A stretch of DNA of 64,000 bases from Cladorrhinum sp. PSN259 (GCA_033725935.1 MU867062.1:1054001-1118000), one strand, 5' to 3'. Shown: positions 23,594 to 35,471, counted from the stretch's first letter. The notes: generated by a model from the letters alone, not told the origin. Numbers and translations are program-made.

Positions 23594-24238
23594 TCAGCCA
23601 CCGAAGCCGTAGAGGGTACGGCCCTGGCGCTTGAGAGCGTAGACGACGTCGAGGGAGGTGACCGTCTTGCGCTTGGCGTGCTCAGTGTAGGTGACGGCGT
23701 CACGGATGACACCCTCGAGGAAGGACTTGAGAACACCGCGGGTCTCCTCGTAGATCACTAGAGAGCAAAAGCGTGTTAGTGATAACTGTGGATGGCGACG
23801 AGTAGATGTGAGCAGTAGTAGAGAGAAACGTACTAGCAGAAATACGCTTGACACCGCCACGACGAGCGAGACGACGAATGGCGGGCTTGGTGATGCCCTG
23901 AATGTTGTCACGAAGAATCTTGCGATGACGCTTGGCGCCGCCCTTGCCGAGACCCTTACCGCCCTTGCCACCTATTTGAAGAATGTTAGTATTATTGTCA
24001 TTCGAAGAGGAGAAGGTATCCAAGTCGCGAAGTCATGTCATGGTAGATGTGGCGTTGTGAGAGACGCGTCGGTTAGATGGGGGAGAGTACCCCCACCTAA
24101 GCGGTGCATCATAACGAAACTCCATACACAAAAGACCGACACCCGACACCGGTCGCGTAATAGCAACGACGACGATGACGACGGATCGCGAAATGAAAAA
24201 TAATACATGAAGTAAGGATGCAACTTACGTCCAGTCAT
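23594..24238 (-). CDS. hH4: Histone H4
   Basis: Exons 24238-24229, 23971-23834 and 23757-23594 give exactly 103 aa, the universal H4 length. The joined start is [20 protein letters not shown]. The middle contains ILRDNIQGITKPAIRRLARR and the end is ALKRQGRTLYGFGG. Thr2 replaces Ser, as in other filamentous fungi. The first coding exon is only 10 nt and is followed by a long 257-nt intron. H4 pairs with H3 in the nucleosome core. No other histone gene lies in the window, so this copy is not part of an H3-H4 divergent pair here. Confidence 0.99.
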
Positions 24239-25430
24239 GTTGATGGATGTATTGGGTATGTGTTTAAGTGGATATTGTTTGCTGAAAAAAGTTGTCGATA
24301 ATAAAACTATCAACAACTGCTGCAAAGTGGTGATGGATTGGTGGATGAAGAGAGAAGAAGTGGGAAACGGGAGAAGAAGTGGGAAAGTGGGTGGTTAAAA
24401 ACGAGAAACGGGCAGCAAAGAATCACCTGCTACGTATCGGTAAAAGCACTGCAAAAGCCGGAATCACAGAAGGGCGGCTGATTTGGAAAGTTTGAGGAAA
24501 AGGCACTAGTCTACTTTGAGGTTGGTAGACCCCTGTCTTTTTAATTGTGTTTGTTTGCCTGTGTTGGCTGTTGCCGATTTTCTTTTTTTACAAAATGCGT
24601 TTCAATCAATGCGTTTTTTGGGAGCGCAAATGCGTCGCTGCTTTGATCGGTCTTGTTTTTTGGTCTTGCGGCGCGTGTTTTGGAGAAATCACCCCCGCAT
24701 AGGTGGTCCGGGCGCTCTTCCACGCCGGATTTTTGCCGATCCAAGAACCCAAAATGGCAAAATCAGCCAAATCAGATGCGCGATGGTCCGAGCTTCTTGC
24801 AACTGTTTTCCCGTTTCCCCATTCCAAAACGCGATTCAAAGAAGAAAAAAGCGACGTGGAAGCCTGGAAGGGGGATTCGGCACTGCCAAGGGGTATTTGT
24901 ATTTGGTGAAGCTGATCTCAGCCTGATGAGCTATCCACGCTGTCAGCCTACCATGGCATCTGATGGCCAAATCATGGCGTAGATCACTGTTCCATGCTCA
25001 ACGGATGTGACCGTGGCCTGGGATCCGGAACCGTATCACGGTATCAATAACCTGTTATGTATTGTTAGAGTCTGGTCGTAACCATGACTCGATGCCCATG
25101 TTGTTCACTTTTTGTACACCAATTCTACACCTAGTCTTCTCCCTATGCTGTTCCATCCCCGCTGTGTTGGCCTTTTGCCAACTCCATCCTATGCACGTCG
25201 GCCGAATGCAATGCTGAGGTATTGATACAAAACTCCACCGACGCATGGTCATCCCATGCCCTTCAAGAAAAACGCCATTGACATGCCATACGGTACGGCC
25301 ACTGCCGTAAAAAGAAAAACTCCCTGTTAAGAAACGCTTTCCCTTCCCAGTTTGCCCATGAAAAAAAGAAAAAAAAAAGGAAGAATCGTACAATTAGTTC
25401 GTGTTCAAACGTCATCGTAAATCATGAGAC
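24239..25430. other. Intergenic, upstream of histone H4 and downstream of Cdc27
   Basis: About 1.2 kb, with the H4 promoter on the left and the 3' region of Cdc27 on the right. I see no gene. Open frames near 24516-24982 occur in three frames at once and look like chance. Confidence 0.45.
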
Positions 25431-27945
25431 TCAAGGCAGCATGGACTCATCCACCATGCCACCCTCAAGGCCCTCGATCTCTTGCTTGATTTGTGAACTC
25501 GCCTGCCGCTTCTATTAGTTTCTACCCAAAATAGTAATAAAGATGGAGGATTAAGCTTACCTTGGGATCCAGACTTAGGGCAATTGTGAAATGTCGGACC
25601 GCCCCCTTGGAATCATCGAGCAATTTACACAGCTTGCCTAGCAAGAAATGAACCTGAGCCTTGTCAGGCGCGAGATCTCGAAGAACCAAGAGCTCATCTC
25701 TGGCCGCCTCCAATTGCCCCGTCGCCATCAGCGCCCTCGCCTTCTTGTGCCTTATTTCGGGAGCGCGAGGGGCTAATTCCACGGCTTGGTTGAAATACGG
25801 CAGCGCCATACCGATGTTTTTCTGCCTCTGCAATACCGTCCCGATGCAACAGATCAATACAGCGTGACTTGGATGGATCACCAACGCAGCCTTGTAGTGA
25901 CGGAGAGCCTTCTCGTAGTTACCGAGCTTCTCAAAGACTTTTCCGATACCGTAGTAAGCGTTATAGTGTCGCTTATCAGCGGCAATGGCTTGTCTGTATG
26001 CCGTCAGAGCCTTTTCGTACTCCTCGTTTTCCACGTGTTCATGTCCTTGAAGAGTGTATGCATATGCAAACTTCGGATGGAGTTGAATTGCGCGTTTGAA
26101 GCAACGAAGAGCTTGCTCGTGATCGCAGGCTAATGAAAATGCGTTTCCCAGGGCACACCACGCCTGAGGTGAATCCCATACGGCATCGACGAGCTCATGG
26201 GCGAGGAACGAGAGATCAGTCTCTTTCCTAAGATGCCAAAGAATGGTGGAATAAACCTCCATGTCCTCGTGGCGTGTTGGGGCGATGATTCGGAGACGCT
26301 TAAAGTACTTTTCCGCTTCAACATAGTTTGCCTGTTCATACTGTGCTCTGCCAATACGTGCCAGGACCCACGGTGTATCCTGTTGGCTCCGTATAAGGGA
26401 TGAGAAGACATTCATTGCCTCCTGCCCCTGGAATTGTGACGCGTGGAGATATCCGGAAGCCATCTTTTTCAAGAGGTCCAGAATCCACCTCAGGGCCTCA
26501 TCGATCTTGACCGGCTCAGACTCAATCACGGGCTTGACTGGCGGCGGCTGGGGAACGTGCGGTTCCTTAACGCGTGGCGCCTCAGCTTGGTCAATATCCA
26601 TGTTTTGGTCATCCATGGGCTTCCGATTGCCACTGACAACTCTTCCCATGGTACCGCTCGATCCGGGGCGCACAATTCTCGAGACTGGGGGCCTAGCCTT
26701 CTTCACCTCTCGAGTTGCGGTAGTGCCTAGCCCCATTGTGGTCCCGACCGTGGCCCTTGAAGCGGTCGCCCTGGGCAGCACGTTCAATCTCGCGCTCCGC
26801 CTCGGCTCTTCACCATTGGCAGGACGCGGTTGTACTGGGTGACCCGAAGCTGTGCGTTTTCTCTCTATCGCTGACGGAGCCGGCGGTGGGCCCTTGGTAG
26901 TCGAGTCTAAAAGATCAGACGGTTGCTCCTGAGTCTTCTCTCTCCTCCTAGTGCCCAAACGCCAGCCCGGCCTCGACGTAGCATCAAATATGCTAGATTC
27001 CACTGCCTGAGCTGCACGAGTGCGGCGAGTTGGTGCCTGTGGGGGTTCTGATACAAATCCTAAACGGGTTGTCTGTGAGTCTGGGATAACCGATACAGGC
27101 CCAGTTGGCGTTTCCATCCCATCTTGCCCATGTCTCGGCCCTATGTTCGAGTTGAACCTCGCATTCGCTGCAGCAAGTCTTGATAATGACATTGAGTCGT
27201 TCTGTCCGGGCTCCCCAAACAGCATGTTGTTGCTGGAAACATCTTGGAAGGCCGTAGAGCGGTGCCCTTCGAATGGGTCGCTTTCGTCGCTGACAGCCTG
27301 TATGCCTAACTTCTTCTTGAGCGGCTCGGGAATTGCATAAATTGTCTCAGATGTCAATGTTGTTGATGGTTCCGGGTCGAAGTTGCGTGCAAAAGAATCG
27401 GTGTGTTTAAAGATATTTGGTACCCTGACGTTCACCCCCATGTCACAGAGCGCCGTAAAGGCATCCCACATCAAGGGATTGGTTTTCAGTGCATCCTCGA
27501 AACATGGCACCGCCCTCCGTTTGTCGTCGTGTGCTCGATACAGCTTGCCCAAAAGACAGCTGGCAGCCGCAGCGTCTGGATATGGTGCTCTGGTTGTGGA
27601 ATTGTGTTTTCCGATGCTGCACTTAGCAGTCCAGAGCGCCCTTGCCTTCTCCAGTGCTGTGATTCCATCCTTGTATCTTTCCAAATCCAGACATGCCTGT
27701 GCAAAAATAAAAGCACACCCCAAGTGTACACCACGATAGCCCGCGGTTTTGCTGGCCTCGTAAGCTGATCTTGAATCGCCAAGACGGAAGTGGCAGAGCG
27801 CGAGCAGATAAGCAGACTCGGACGAACGATCGTAGGCGTTTAAGCGTTCAGCGAAGAAGAGGGCGCTGTCTGGACAGAAGTTGTCGAGGTGGTAGTAGAC
27901 AGTCTGCTTCAGCAAAGTGGCAACCGTTGCGCTATTGGGTGCCAT
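25431..27945 (-). CDS. cdc27: Anaphase-promoting complex subunit Cdc27/APC3 (BimA)
   Basis: Exons 27945-25561 and 25511-25431 give 821 aa. The N-terminus (MAPNSATVATLLKQTVYYHL, then CPDSALFFAERL) is the APC3 dimerisation/TPR start, with more TPRs to about residue 165. A Ser/Pro/Thr-rich middle (about 210-480) is probably disordered. The C-terminal half is a run of TPRs: AWCALGNAFSLACDHEQAL, FAYAYTLQGHEHVENEEYEK and YNAYYGIGKVFEKLGNYEKA. The tail is acidic. APC3 is a core subunit of the anaphase-promoting complex, a ubiquitin ligase. Its TPR groove binds the IR tail of the activators Cdc20 and Cdh1. Length matches fungal BimA (about 800). Confidence 0.97.
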
Positions 27946-29354
27946 CTTGAAGGAAGCCGGGACTGATGCGCCGTGTCGGAATGCGACGAGATGCTCTTGG
28001 TGTTGCTACCGGCTATGATGATCCATGGGATATTCGATCTTGATTGCTCAGCAGTAGTCGAGGCAAGTGAACGGAAGACGGGACGTATGCGAAAGGGGCA
28101 CCCCTCGTGGACGGCGGGCAAGCAAAGTCGATGCGGCTGCTTGGTTAAGGAAAATGTATTAAAGACGAATGGTACTTGTCCAAGGCGGCGCTTAGGCCAA
28201 TACAGTGATGATGCCTGCAATTGGTAAACGGTAATGCCGTCTCTTTCCTTTCGCAAGGTGCAGTGGGTTGTAGACAAGGAGAGTTCGTCGAACAATGAAT
28301 TCCAGAAAACAGAGATCAAAAAAAACAAGGCAACTGTGCGGTGCGATGGCGGGTCCGCAAATGTTTTGGCCGTTCAAATCGTCAAAGACCAGAACCCATA
28401 TCATCCATGACCTTTAGAAAATGAAAAAAGACAAGTGGGAACTACAAATGCTGGTCATGGACCAATGCATTCGGCCCTGTTGATGTCGTTGAAGTGCGAC
28501 CTTTTTTCTCCCCCTAAAGATGCAACTTGGAAATGTCAAGGCATCGAAGGCAGCAAGGGCAGCAAGGGTCTCGCGATCTGCTTGTTGTGGTAGACGCGGC
28601 AACGGGCAACCACCCACCAGCCACTAACAGTTATTCATTGGCTCGCTGAGCTACAGTAGGGGCCACACACACACACACACTCTGCACGCCTGCACTCCCG
28701 CGGCGGCGGTTGGAGCCTACTGCCGAGCAACCTCCTAAGTTCAGCCACTTTTTTTCTCACACCAACCACAATTCATCAACATCTTTACATCCGATTGGAA
28801 GTCTTCAGTGATGTGATGAATCAATTCCAACCTGCGTACAGTATATTGCAGTTTGCTTCCATCATACATGCTGATATAGCTTGTTTTGTTTCATAAGACA
28901 TCAACTCCTGGCCTTCGTAGAAGAATATAACAACCAGTCTAGCCAGACAATTAAAGCAGTGACATCATTTGGATCATTTTAGTGTGTGATATGTCCAGGG
29001 TCATGGTTAATGAACCAAACTGATAGGAACAAAAAGATGTACTTGAAAGTGCTCAGCCTGCCAAAAAGGATCCCGGACATAAGAAGGCATTCTTCAGGCA
29101 TGGTGCCGTCGATAATAAGAGGAGCTCAGGTTAGTTCTTGGATCGAGAACACCTTATTCTGGATAATCGTGTTGTTTTTGTGGGGAAGCAGGGATCTTGA
29201 ATCTGCCACGAACGCCATTCGCTAGCTACCGTAGCTTTCTCACCCCTTCCAGCTCACTTTCGAGATTCATCAACATCACACAACTTCAACCCATTTCACA
29301 AACCATCTTCATCACGGACCTTCATCGCCATATCACCGGAGTCTCAAAGTCAAG
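27946..29354. other. Divergent intergenic region with a CA microsatellite
   Basis: About 1.4 kb between the starts of Cdc27 (-) and Snd2 (+). It holds a short (AC)n run at about 28663-28680 and a GC-rich CGGCGGCGG patch shortly after it. No supported gene. Confidence 0.5.
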
Positions 29355-29852
29355 ATGGCTCAGAAAGCACGCAAAGACCGCGCCAAGGCCAACGAGGCAG
29401 CTCTTAAAAACCTCCATCTCGGCTCACTCATCGTCAACGGCCTCTTCCTTCTTCTCAGCTTCGTCTTCAGGTCCCGCTCTCTCTTGACCTGGTTCGTCCT
29501 CTCAATCCCCAGTTTTGCCTGCCAGTTCTTTCTGGAAAAGACCGGCCGTCCAAGCTATGATCCCACCACCAAGGCCCTCAAGTCCTCTGGAGAGGACCTC
29601 GCCGCCGCTGGTCTGACCGACTTCATGTTCGACGTCATCTGGGTGACCTGGGGTGCTGCCATTCTCGCGGCGCTCTTTGGCAACTGGGCATGGTTTCTCT
29701 GGGGTGTTGTTCCCGCCTACGGTGTCTACAAGGGTTACAGCATGTTTGGAGCTGCAAAGAACATGGCAGGACTAGCTGGTGCTGGTGGTGCAGGAGGTGA
29801 GGACGCGGTTCCGGCAGGAAATCGTAAGCAGCGCCGGGCTGCTGCGCACTAA
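29355..29852 (+). CDS. snd2: SRP-independent ER targeting protein Snd2 (TMEM208 family)
   Basis: A single exon of 165 aa starts MAQKARKDRAKANEAALKNL, a basic cytosolic end typical of the family. Hydrophobic segments follow at about 22-37, 44-60, 93-108 and 110-127 (for example FDVIWVTWGAAILAALFGNW). The tail is a Gly/Ala linker ending in NRKQRRAAAH. The family works at the ER membrane to deliver proteins with internal or C-terminal membrane anchors when SRP is not used. The stop lies only 21 bp from the stop of the converging DUF3605 gene, so the two transcripts must overlap at their 3' ends. Confidence 0.92.
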   Translation: MAQKARKDRAKANEAALKNLHLGSLIVNGLFLLLSFVFRSRSLLTWFVLSIPSFACQFFLEKTGRPSYDPTTKALKSSGEDLAAAGLTDFMFDVIWVTWGAAILAALFGNWAWFLWGVVPAYGVYKGYSMFGAAKNMAGLAGAGGAGGEDAVPAGNRKQRRAAAH

Positions 29853-29873
29853 GTCTTCTATGTGTGTCTTTAT

Positions 29874-30601
29874 CTATGCATTTTGCTGGGCTCTATGGCA
29901 CTCGAGCTCCCTCGTCCACTCGTCTATTATCTCGGGCTCGACATCCCTCACCAGCACATGGATGTGGTCGACTGTCCGAACACTCTGTAGTGCGACCCAG
30001 TTCTTGAACCACAAAACCTTATCCTCACCTCCTGGCCCAAGCCTATCAACGAAAAATTGTTTAATAAAGTCAGACACAATCTTTCTGCTCTCAGAAGTCA
30101 TATCGCCGACCGTGTTGTCCGTTGCAATGGGTGTGCGGGTCCAGATGACGATATGAGAAATGCCTGGCTCGAACCCGTATGGCCAGTCATTATTCAGCAC
30201 GCAGTAATCGGAAGGGTCCGCAAATGGAACGTCAGAAACCGGGATGAAAGGGGGCGTCCCCCATGCTTTTGGAAGACGATGGGCAAGGAGGAAGCTGGTT
30301 ATGCTGCCATACTCGGCTTTGGTCTCGGCAGACCATTTCATGTATCGCCGGAGATCGGAGGGCTTCCTTTTAAGGAGGTGAAGCTGGTTGGTTCCTGTGA
30401 CATTGTGTGTTAGTGGCAGTGATATATGAGTCAGATATCACTTATAGATGGGTTATAGGTAGTCAGAAACATACCAAGAAGCTCGCGCAACTCTTCCCAG
30501 CCATGGCATTGGAACTCTTCGTCGGTTTGTGACAACACCCACTTGTCCACTTCGGTCAATGGGAAAGGGGTCTCTTCGGGTTTCATCACCTTATCACCCA
30601 T
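29874..30601 (-). CDS. DUF3605 protein (N-acetylglucosamine-induced protein 1 family)
   Basis: Exons 30601-30475 and 30394-29874 give 215 aa. The chosen start MGDKVMKPEETPFPLTEVDK directly precedes the conserved WVLSQTDEEFQCHGWEEL. After the intron follow KRKPSDLRRYMKWSAETK, then GSITSFLLAHRLPKAW. Other family-like stretches are DWPYGFEPGISHIVIWTRTP and VDHIHVLVRD. The frame is open upstream to 30910, but that extra part is not protein-like and the internal ATG fits the family. The name comes from Candida, where a member is induced by GlcNAc. The biochemical role is unknown to me. Confidence 0.87.
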
Positions 30602-31556
30602 CTTGGGGCTGCTGCTGCCGTTAATGGTGGTCTGATAGTTCTGGGTGTGTTTACCCGGCTGTTGGACTTGTGTAACGACACCACAACAGTCCTGGTGGGG
30701 CGGTTTTCCCTGGGCTTTTTTTAAGGCTCCGCCGCTAAAGTGTCTTGGATGGCGAGCGAGGATTCGATCGATGGGACGCTGGACGGGAACCAACTGCGGG
30801 CCGGGATTGTTTGGGATTGTTACTGGGAAGGAAGTCTGTTTGTATATCCAGGAGGTTAGGAGAACGAAATGCGTGCCACCGGAATTACCTATTGTGGGTA
30901 TCTCCGACAATAACTTTACTCTCTGATACTGGCCATCCTAATTTCTCCAATTGAAACTTGTATGTTTGGTGTAACTCTACACCTGGAGGTGGATGATGCC
31001 CCAACTCTGATCCCGTGTGCTGCCCGACTACTCCCCGTCTCGTCGGGGAATTATTTCTAATGTAGGTAGTTGTATACAAGGCTTACCTTCAAATATCCAG
31101 TTGAAGGGAGAATTTTAGTAATCCAACTGCAACGGAAATGTTTTGCATAACAAAGACAATGCATACTGGCGCCGAATTCAAGGCTTCAAGTTCCATGCCC
31201 AACCAGGAAGTGCCGTTGTTCGGAGGCCCGGGGGTTTTCTCGGGACGAAGGGTCGCCCTGTCCAAAATCTGTCAGGCCCGTCAAGCCCCTGTCAACCTGA
31301 CTTTTGCAGTGCCAATTGGTGGTACCCCGTCTTCAAAATGTGGGACCCCGCCGACAAATCGGTTCATGCCGCAGCAAAGTGTGGGAAAATCGGCCCACTT
31401 GCTCTCCCACCCCCGTTCCGACGGATTCGAACTTATTTTTTCCAAGGACCCCCGTCCGATCTCCCGGAGAGCACACGGTTGCATACGTCGCGGTGAAACT
31501 CCAAGGTCCTCGTTTTTCGTCACCAAACACCCTCCGGACAGAAAAACACCGCCAAA
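30602..31556. other. Divergent intergenic region
   Basis: Holds the promoters of the DUF3605 gene (-) and cytochrome b5 reductase (+). Open frames on both strands at 31138-31784 overlap the start of the reductase or run through its leader, and I treat them as chance. Confidence 0.45.
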
Positions 31557-32622
31557 ATGGCCGACAGATCGCTGCTCGACCGCCAGTACTTTGACGGCAT
31601 CTACATTCCCGCCGGTCTGATCGTCTTCGGCACCGCCATCCTCAAGCGCGAGTGGCTCCCCTACGCCGTTGCTCTCGCCGTTGTCCTTGGATCCATCAAG
31701 TTCTACAAGAACCAGCCCAAGAAGTTCCTCAAGCCTGACGCTTTCCAGGAGTTGGAGCTCAAGGAAAAGACCATTCTCTCGCACAATGTCGCCATGTAAG
31801 ACTCACTGAGAACCACCATCTACTTGTTTTTGTCAGAACACCAATTGACCACTTTTTCCCCCTTAAACAGCTACCGCTTCGCCCTTCCCAAGCCCAACTC
31901 AATCCTTGGTCTCCCCATTGGCCAGCACATCTCGATCGGCGCACACCTTCCCCAGCCCGATGGCTCCTCCAAGGAGATTGTCCGTTCCTACACTCCCGTG
32001 TCTGGCGACCACCAGCCCGGCTATGTCGACCTCCTGATCAAGTCCTATCCCCAGGGTAACATCTCGCGTCACATGGCCTCTCTCGCCGTCGGTCAGACCA
32101 TTCGCGTCAAGGGTCCCAAGGGTGCTTTCGTCTATACTCCCAACATGGTCCGTCACTTCGGTATGATCGCTGGTGGCACCGGTATCACCCCCATGCTCCA
32201 GGTTATCCGCGCCATCATCCGTGGTCGCAAGGCTGGTGACCGCACCGAGGTCGATCTCATCTTCGCCAACGTTACCAAGGAGGATATTCTTCTCAAGGAG
32301 GATCTCGATGCTCTCGCTGCCGAGGACAGTGGCTTCCGCGTACACTACGTTCTTGACAAGCCCCCTGCGGACTGGGAGGGCGGTGTTGGCTATGTTACTG
32401 CTGATATGATTAACGTGAGTATTTCCCTGCACCCGGCTTCGGGTGAAGCTTTTTCACTGACACGTTTTATAGAAATGGCTCCCCAAGGCTGCCGACGACG
32501 TCAAGGTTCTTCTCTGCGGTCCTCCTCCCATGGTCAGCGGTCTCAAGAAGACTACCGAGTCCCTCGGTTTCAAGAAGGCCAGACCTGTCAGCAAGCTCGA
32601 GGATCAGGTGTTTGCTTTCTAA
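31557..32622 (+). CDS. cbr1: NADH-cytochrome b5 reductase 1
   Basis: Exons 31557-31795, 31871-32414 and 32473-32622 give 310 aa. An N-terminal membrane anchor lies at about 15-50 (YIPAGLIVFGTAIL and YAVALAVVLGSI). The FAD-binding domain has GQHISIGAHLP and RSYTPVSGD (the RxYTPxS motif). The NAD-binding domain has GMIAGGTGITPMLQVIRAI and LLCGPPPMVSGLKK, and the protein ends with Phe. The enzyme moves electrons from NADH to cytochrome b5, for fatty-acid desaturation and sterol synthesis and, in yeast, for diphthamide formation. It is expected on the cytosolic face of the ER or the mitochondrial outer membrane. Confidence 0.97.
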
Positions 32623-33470
32623 GCTTGTGGCTTAAGTTAGCTGTCTGAGCAATCATTTACATTTATATATATTTATACGGTGATGAGGGCGAGGAGTTCC
32701 TTGTTGTTTTATGAATCTGGCACCCCCAACATGGGCGGGTCCTAGTTTGCATGAAGCACTTTACACCCTCACAGCCTATCGCCAATGACCCGCTTCCGCC
32801 ATCATCAACTAACATCCTAATGATAAAAATACCGGAGAGGGGGAAAAGATAAAAGGAAAGATAAATATTTGCATACAAATCGGCGTGATGCTTTTTTTGT
32901 ATATGGGAGTCACAACTTTTAATGCAAGCGCTTGCAATTCTTCGAGCCAACCTTTATGTGTATGAATCTCTGAGAGAAACTTTTTCATGCAGCTATAGAT
33001 GTCAAAATCATGCATGATTGTCTGTCTCTCCTCATCTTTCACTGGCTGATAAGGTCGATGCTTATTGGGGAATGACTTCCCTAGGAAGAACGCCTACCTA
33101 CATGCCGATTTAAATGCTGCCCGTGATGTTTGATAATAACTAAAAGTGGTGCGGCTTGATTGGCATTCAGTCCAGTCTAGAGAGAGAATGCGATGTACAA
33201 TTGGTTCCCTCAAGAATATACACGGTACGGGTAAGAATCTGGGAAAACCATCCACTGCCGGGAGTGGTAAGTCGTATGGTTCTGAGTAATATCAGGCATG
33301 TCGGGTGCAGGGGAATATAGCATCATCTTGCGACTACACAAGAATCAGAGAAAAAAGATGCCATAAATACCTTTGTTCTGCTGACTATCAGTATGATTGA
33401 GTTGATGGAGCCAGCCCCTCTCTCAAGCTCGAAAATCAAAAATACCTAGACCAACCTCACCACTCACTAC
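32623..33470. other. Intergenic, 3' region of cytochrome b5 reductase
   Basis: About 850 bp, AT-rich at the left, with no supported gene. Confidence 0.45.
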
Positions 33471-34060
33471 TCTTTTTTCAAAAACATCATCTTCCTCCTC
33501 CTCCTTTCCCACGTAACACCCACCCTCCCCATCTCCTCCCAAAAACTCATCACAATAGGCGGTCTGGACAGCAACTCAACCACAATCCCGCAAGTCCTAA
33601 TCCACGACATACCCACAAACACCTGGCTGACTTCTTCCAAACCAATCCCAACACCCTTAAACCATCCAAACGCAGTGACTTATAACTCCAAAGTATACCT
33701 GCTTGGTGGTCTATCAGGTAATCTCTCAGCCAAGTGGCCACCTTCGCCCAACACATTCGTATTCAACCGGTGGTGGAAACCTCTCGCTCCTATACCTTTG
33801 GTGGGAAGGGGAGTAATATTCCCAGGAGGGAGGCGGCGCAGGGGTTTTTTTTTTTTTTTTTTGATGAGGTTGAGGTTTATGATACTGTTAGGGACGAGTG
33901 CGAACGGTTGCCGAAGATGAATCTAGGAAGGCATGGGATGTCAGCGGTGGGTATTGGGGGGGAAGGTTTATGTGCCTGGCGTTGCTGTTAAGCAGGGGTT
34001 GGCGGGGGTTGCGGTTTGGATGTTTTTGAACCTTGAGAAGAGAATGACCTTCCATGTTGG
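33471..34060 (+). pseudogene. Broken secreted kelch-repeat gene
   Basis: In one frame, from about 33471 to 33840, the sequence reads FFKNIIFLLLLSHVTP, a signal-peptide-like start. It continues LITIGGLDSNSTTIPQVLIH, TNTWLTSSKPIPTPLNHPNA and VTYNSKVYLLGGLSG, which are clear kelch motifs, and then WWKPLAPIP. A T-run of 18 (33845-33862) interrupts it. Another frame then continues with DEVEVYDTVRDECERLPKM and GRHGMSAVGIGG. At a run of G at about 33956-33962 the frame changes again to KVYVPGVAV. No ATG opens the first frame, since a TAG lies at 33447. Only part of a propeller is left. The intact relative was probably an extracellular kelch or galactose-oxidase-like protein. Confidence 0.72.
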
Positions 34061-34497
34061 CGTCGGGGAAAAGAAAGTGCGGCCTTAGTTAGCGGTGCCA
34101 GACATGGAATTCCCCCTACCTGTCATATTTAGACCGTATAACCGTTCTGCCCCCGGAAACACCATGAACCAGCCGGACTTCCACATGGAAGTGCCTCATA
34201 GCGTGCCCAGAGCCATGAGTGAGATTGACCCGGTGCAAGAGCCGAAAATCGATCCCCAGCAATTTCACCGATGAACACCAAGCCCCTTCACCACCATCGG
34301 CTCTCCCGACCCAAGCTTCAGGCACAAAGCTCCAAACTCTAATTTGGTTGAGCATCACGGAACCCCATTCTCACATTTCAATCTGCCAATTGACTATGTG
34401 TCCCTAACCTGACAGGGGAAATTTCATCTCATTCAAACATATTCTCTATCAGCCACCTTGTCTTTGAATCGTAATCGAATCCGACCAATATCACGCG
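34061..34497. other. Intergenic, no gene seen
   Basis: Sequence between the kelch remnant and a small membrane-protein ORF. It probably holds the promoter of the latter. Confidence 0.4.
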
Positions 34498-34734
34498 ATG
34501 GCGCAACATCCGCAGCTTGGAGACCCCTACGAGATATTAGGGGTCTCTTTTCTCTTATTGTCGGTTTACGTCATGTTGGTCATGTTGGTGCCTACCCTCG
34601 AGCGCCAATGGGAGCTGGAAGAAGGATATCTCCGGGTTCCTGGCGACGATTACTTCGACGACGGTCACTTCGGTGACGGCTCACAGCCTCCGCCTCCTCC
34701 TCCGCCTTATATGCCGAAAGCCTCACATATTTAG
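34498..34734 (+). CDS. Small single-pass membrane protein candidate
   Basis: A 78-aa frame starts MAQHPQLGDPYEILGVSF and has a hydrophobic helix at about 17-34 (FLLLSVYVMLVMLVPTL). An acidic stretch and a poly-Pro tail (QPPPPPPPYMP) follow. A convincing intron lies just past the TAG: donor GTGAGT at 34743, acceptor TTCGCAG at 34816. This suggests the region is transcribed and spliced. The downstream exon happens to be open in the phase that would follow if the TAG were read through, up to 35024. Function unknown. It may be a small lineage-restricted protein. Confidence 0.42.
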   Translation: MAQHPQLGDPYEILGVSFLLLSVYVMLVMLVPTLERQWELEEGYLRVPGDDYFDDGHFGDGSQPPPPPPPYMPKASHI

Positions 34735-35471
34735 AACATCCTGTGAGTAATCCGGACTCAGCTTGAATTCGAAACGTGGAGGTATCACTGATGCTGACCA
34801 CCTCTTCCCTTCGCAGATCCTTCACAGGCGGCCGTTCCACCCAATTCGAGAGAGACGATGATGTTGATTCGAAACTACACTCCGGCCCTGGCTCGCTTGT
34901 TGGCTTTCAACTAGCGTGTGGAAGGAAGTCTGTTGGAAGTCGGCCTACCTTTCGTCCCCAGAGGTTGAAGGCGAACAAACCAACCAATTCCGGGATGCGT
35001 TTCCGAGTTCCCATACATACATGACATTGATGTCTCTCTGGCTGCGGAGGGAACCCCAAGAGAGGGCTGTGCTCTGGCGGATAATTCACTGGTGGATTTA
35101 CTTGACTTTGGTTTTTGTGTTATACAGCATCCGAGATGCATGCGGGAAGAGGGTTAGGCAAAATCCGAGTCCCGTTGTGTGTAACTTTGGATTGTGGCTT
35201 GTGCATAGCATGTCCCGGTAGTTCGGTGCCGAGTACTAACACGGCAACTGAAGATTTACCGACACGATTCGGAGGGCACTTGGGTGTCTGTAAATAGTGC
35301 TTCCCTCTGCTTGGATAGACATATATAGATGCAGACTTTGGGTCTCTGACTTTTTAGGAGCTGTCAACAATCAATCATCACAACATTCAATCATCACAAG
35401 TATCGACTCGAGTCACATCTGACACATCACCACTATCAAGAGCAATCAAAAGCACAATAACATAAACAACC
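34735..35471. other. Probable 3' UTR with an intron, then promoter of the secreted protein
   Basis: Contains the inferred intron 34743-34816 and, after it, a 69-codon open stretch ending at 35024. A second open frame (34916-35221) includes a hydrophobic segment, WWIYLTLVFVLYS, but has no ATG start. I cannot show that either is translated. The right part should hold the promoter of the next gene. Confidence 0.35.

Noticed and set aside
30602..30910. In-frame upstream extension of the DUF3605 protein starting MSEIPTIGNSGG
   Set aside because: The extension is not protein-like, and the internal MGDKV start fits the family length and position.
31138..31784. Long open frames on both strands before and over the first exon of cytochrome b5 reductase
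   Set aside because: They overlap each other and the real exon, and none shows a motif.
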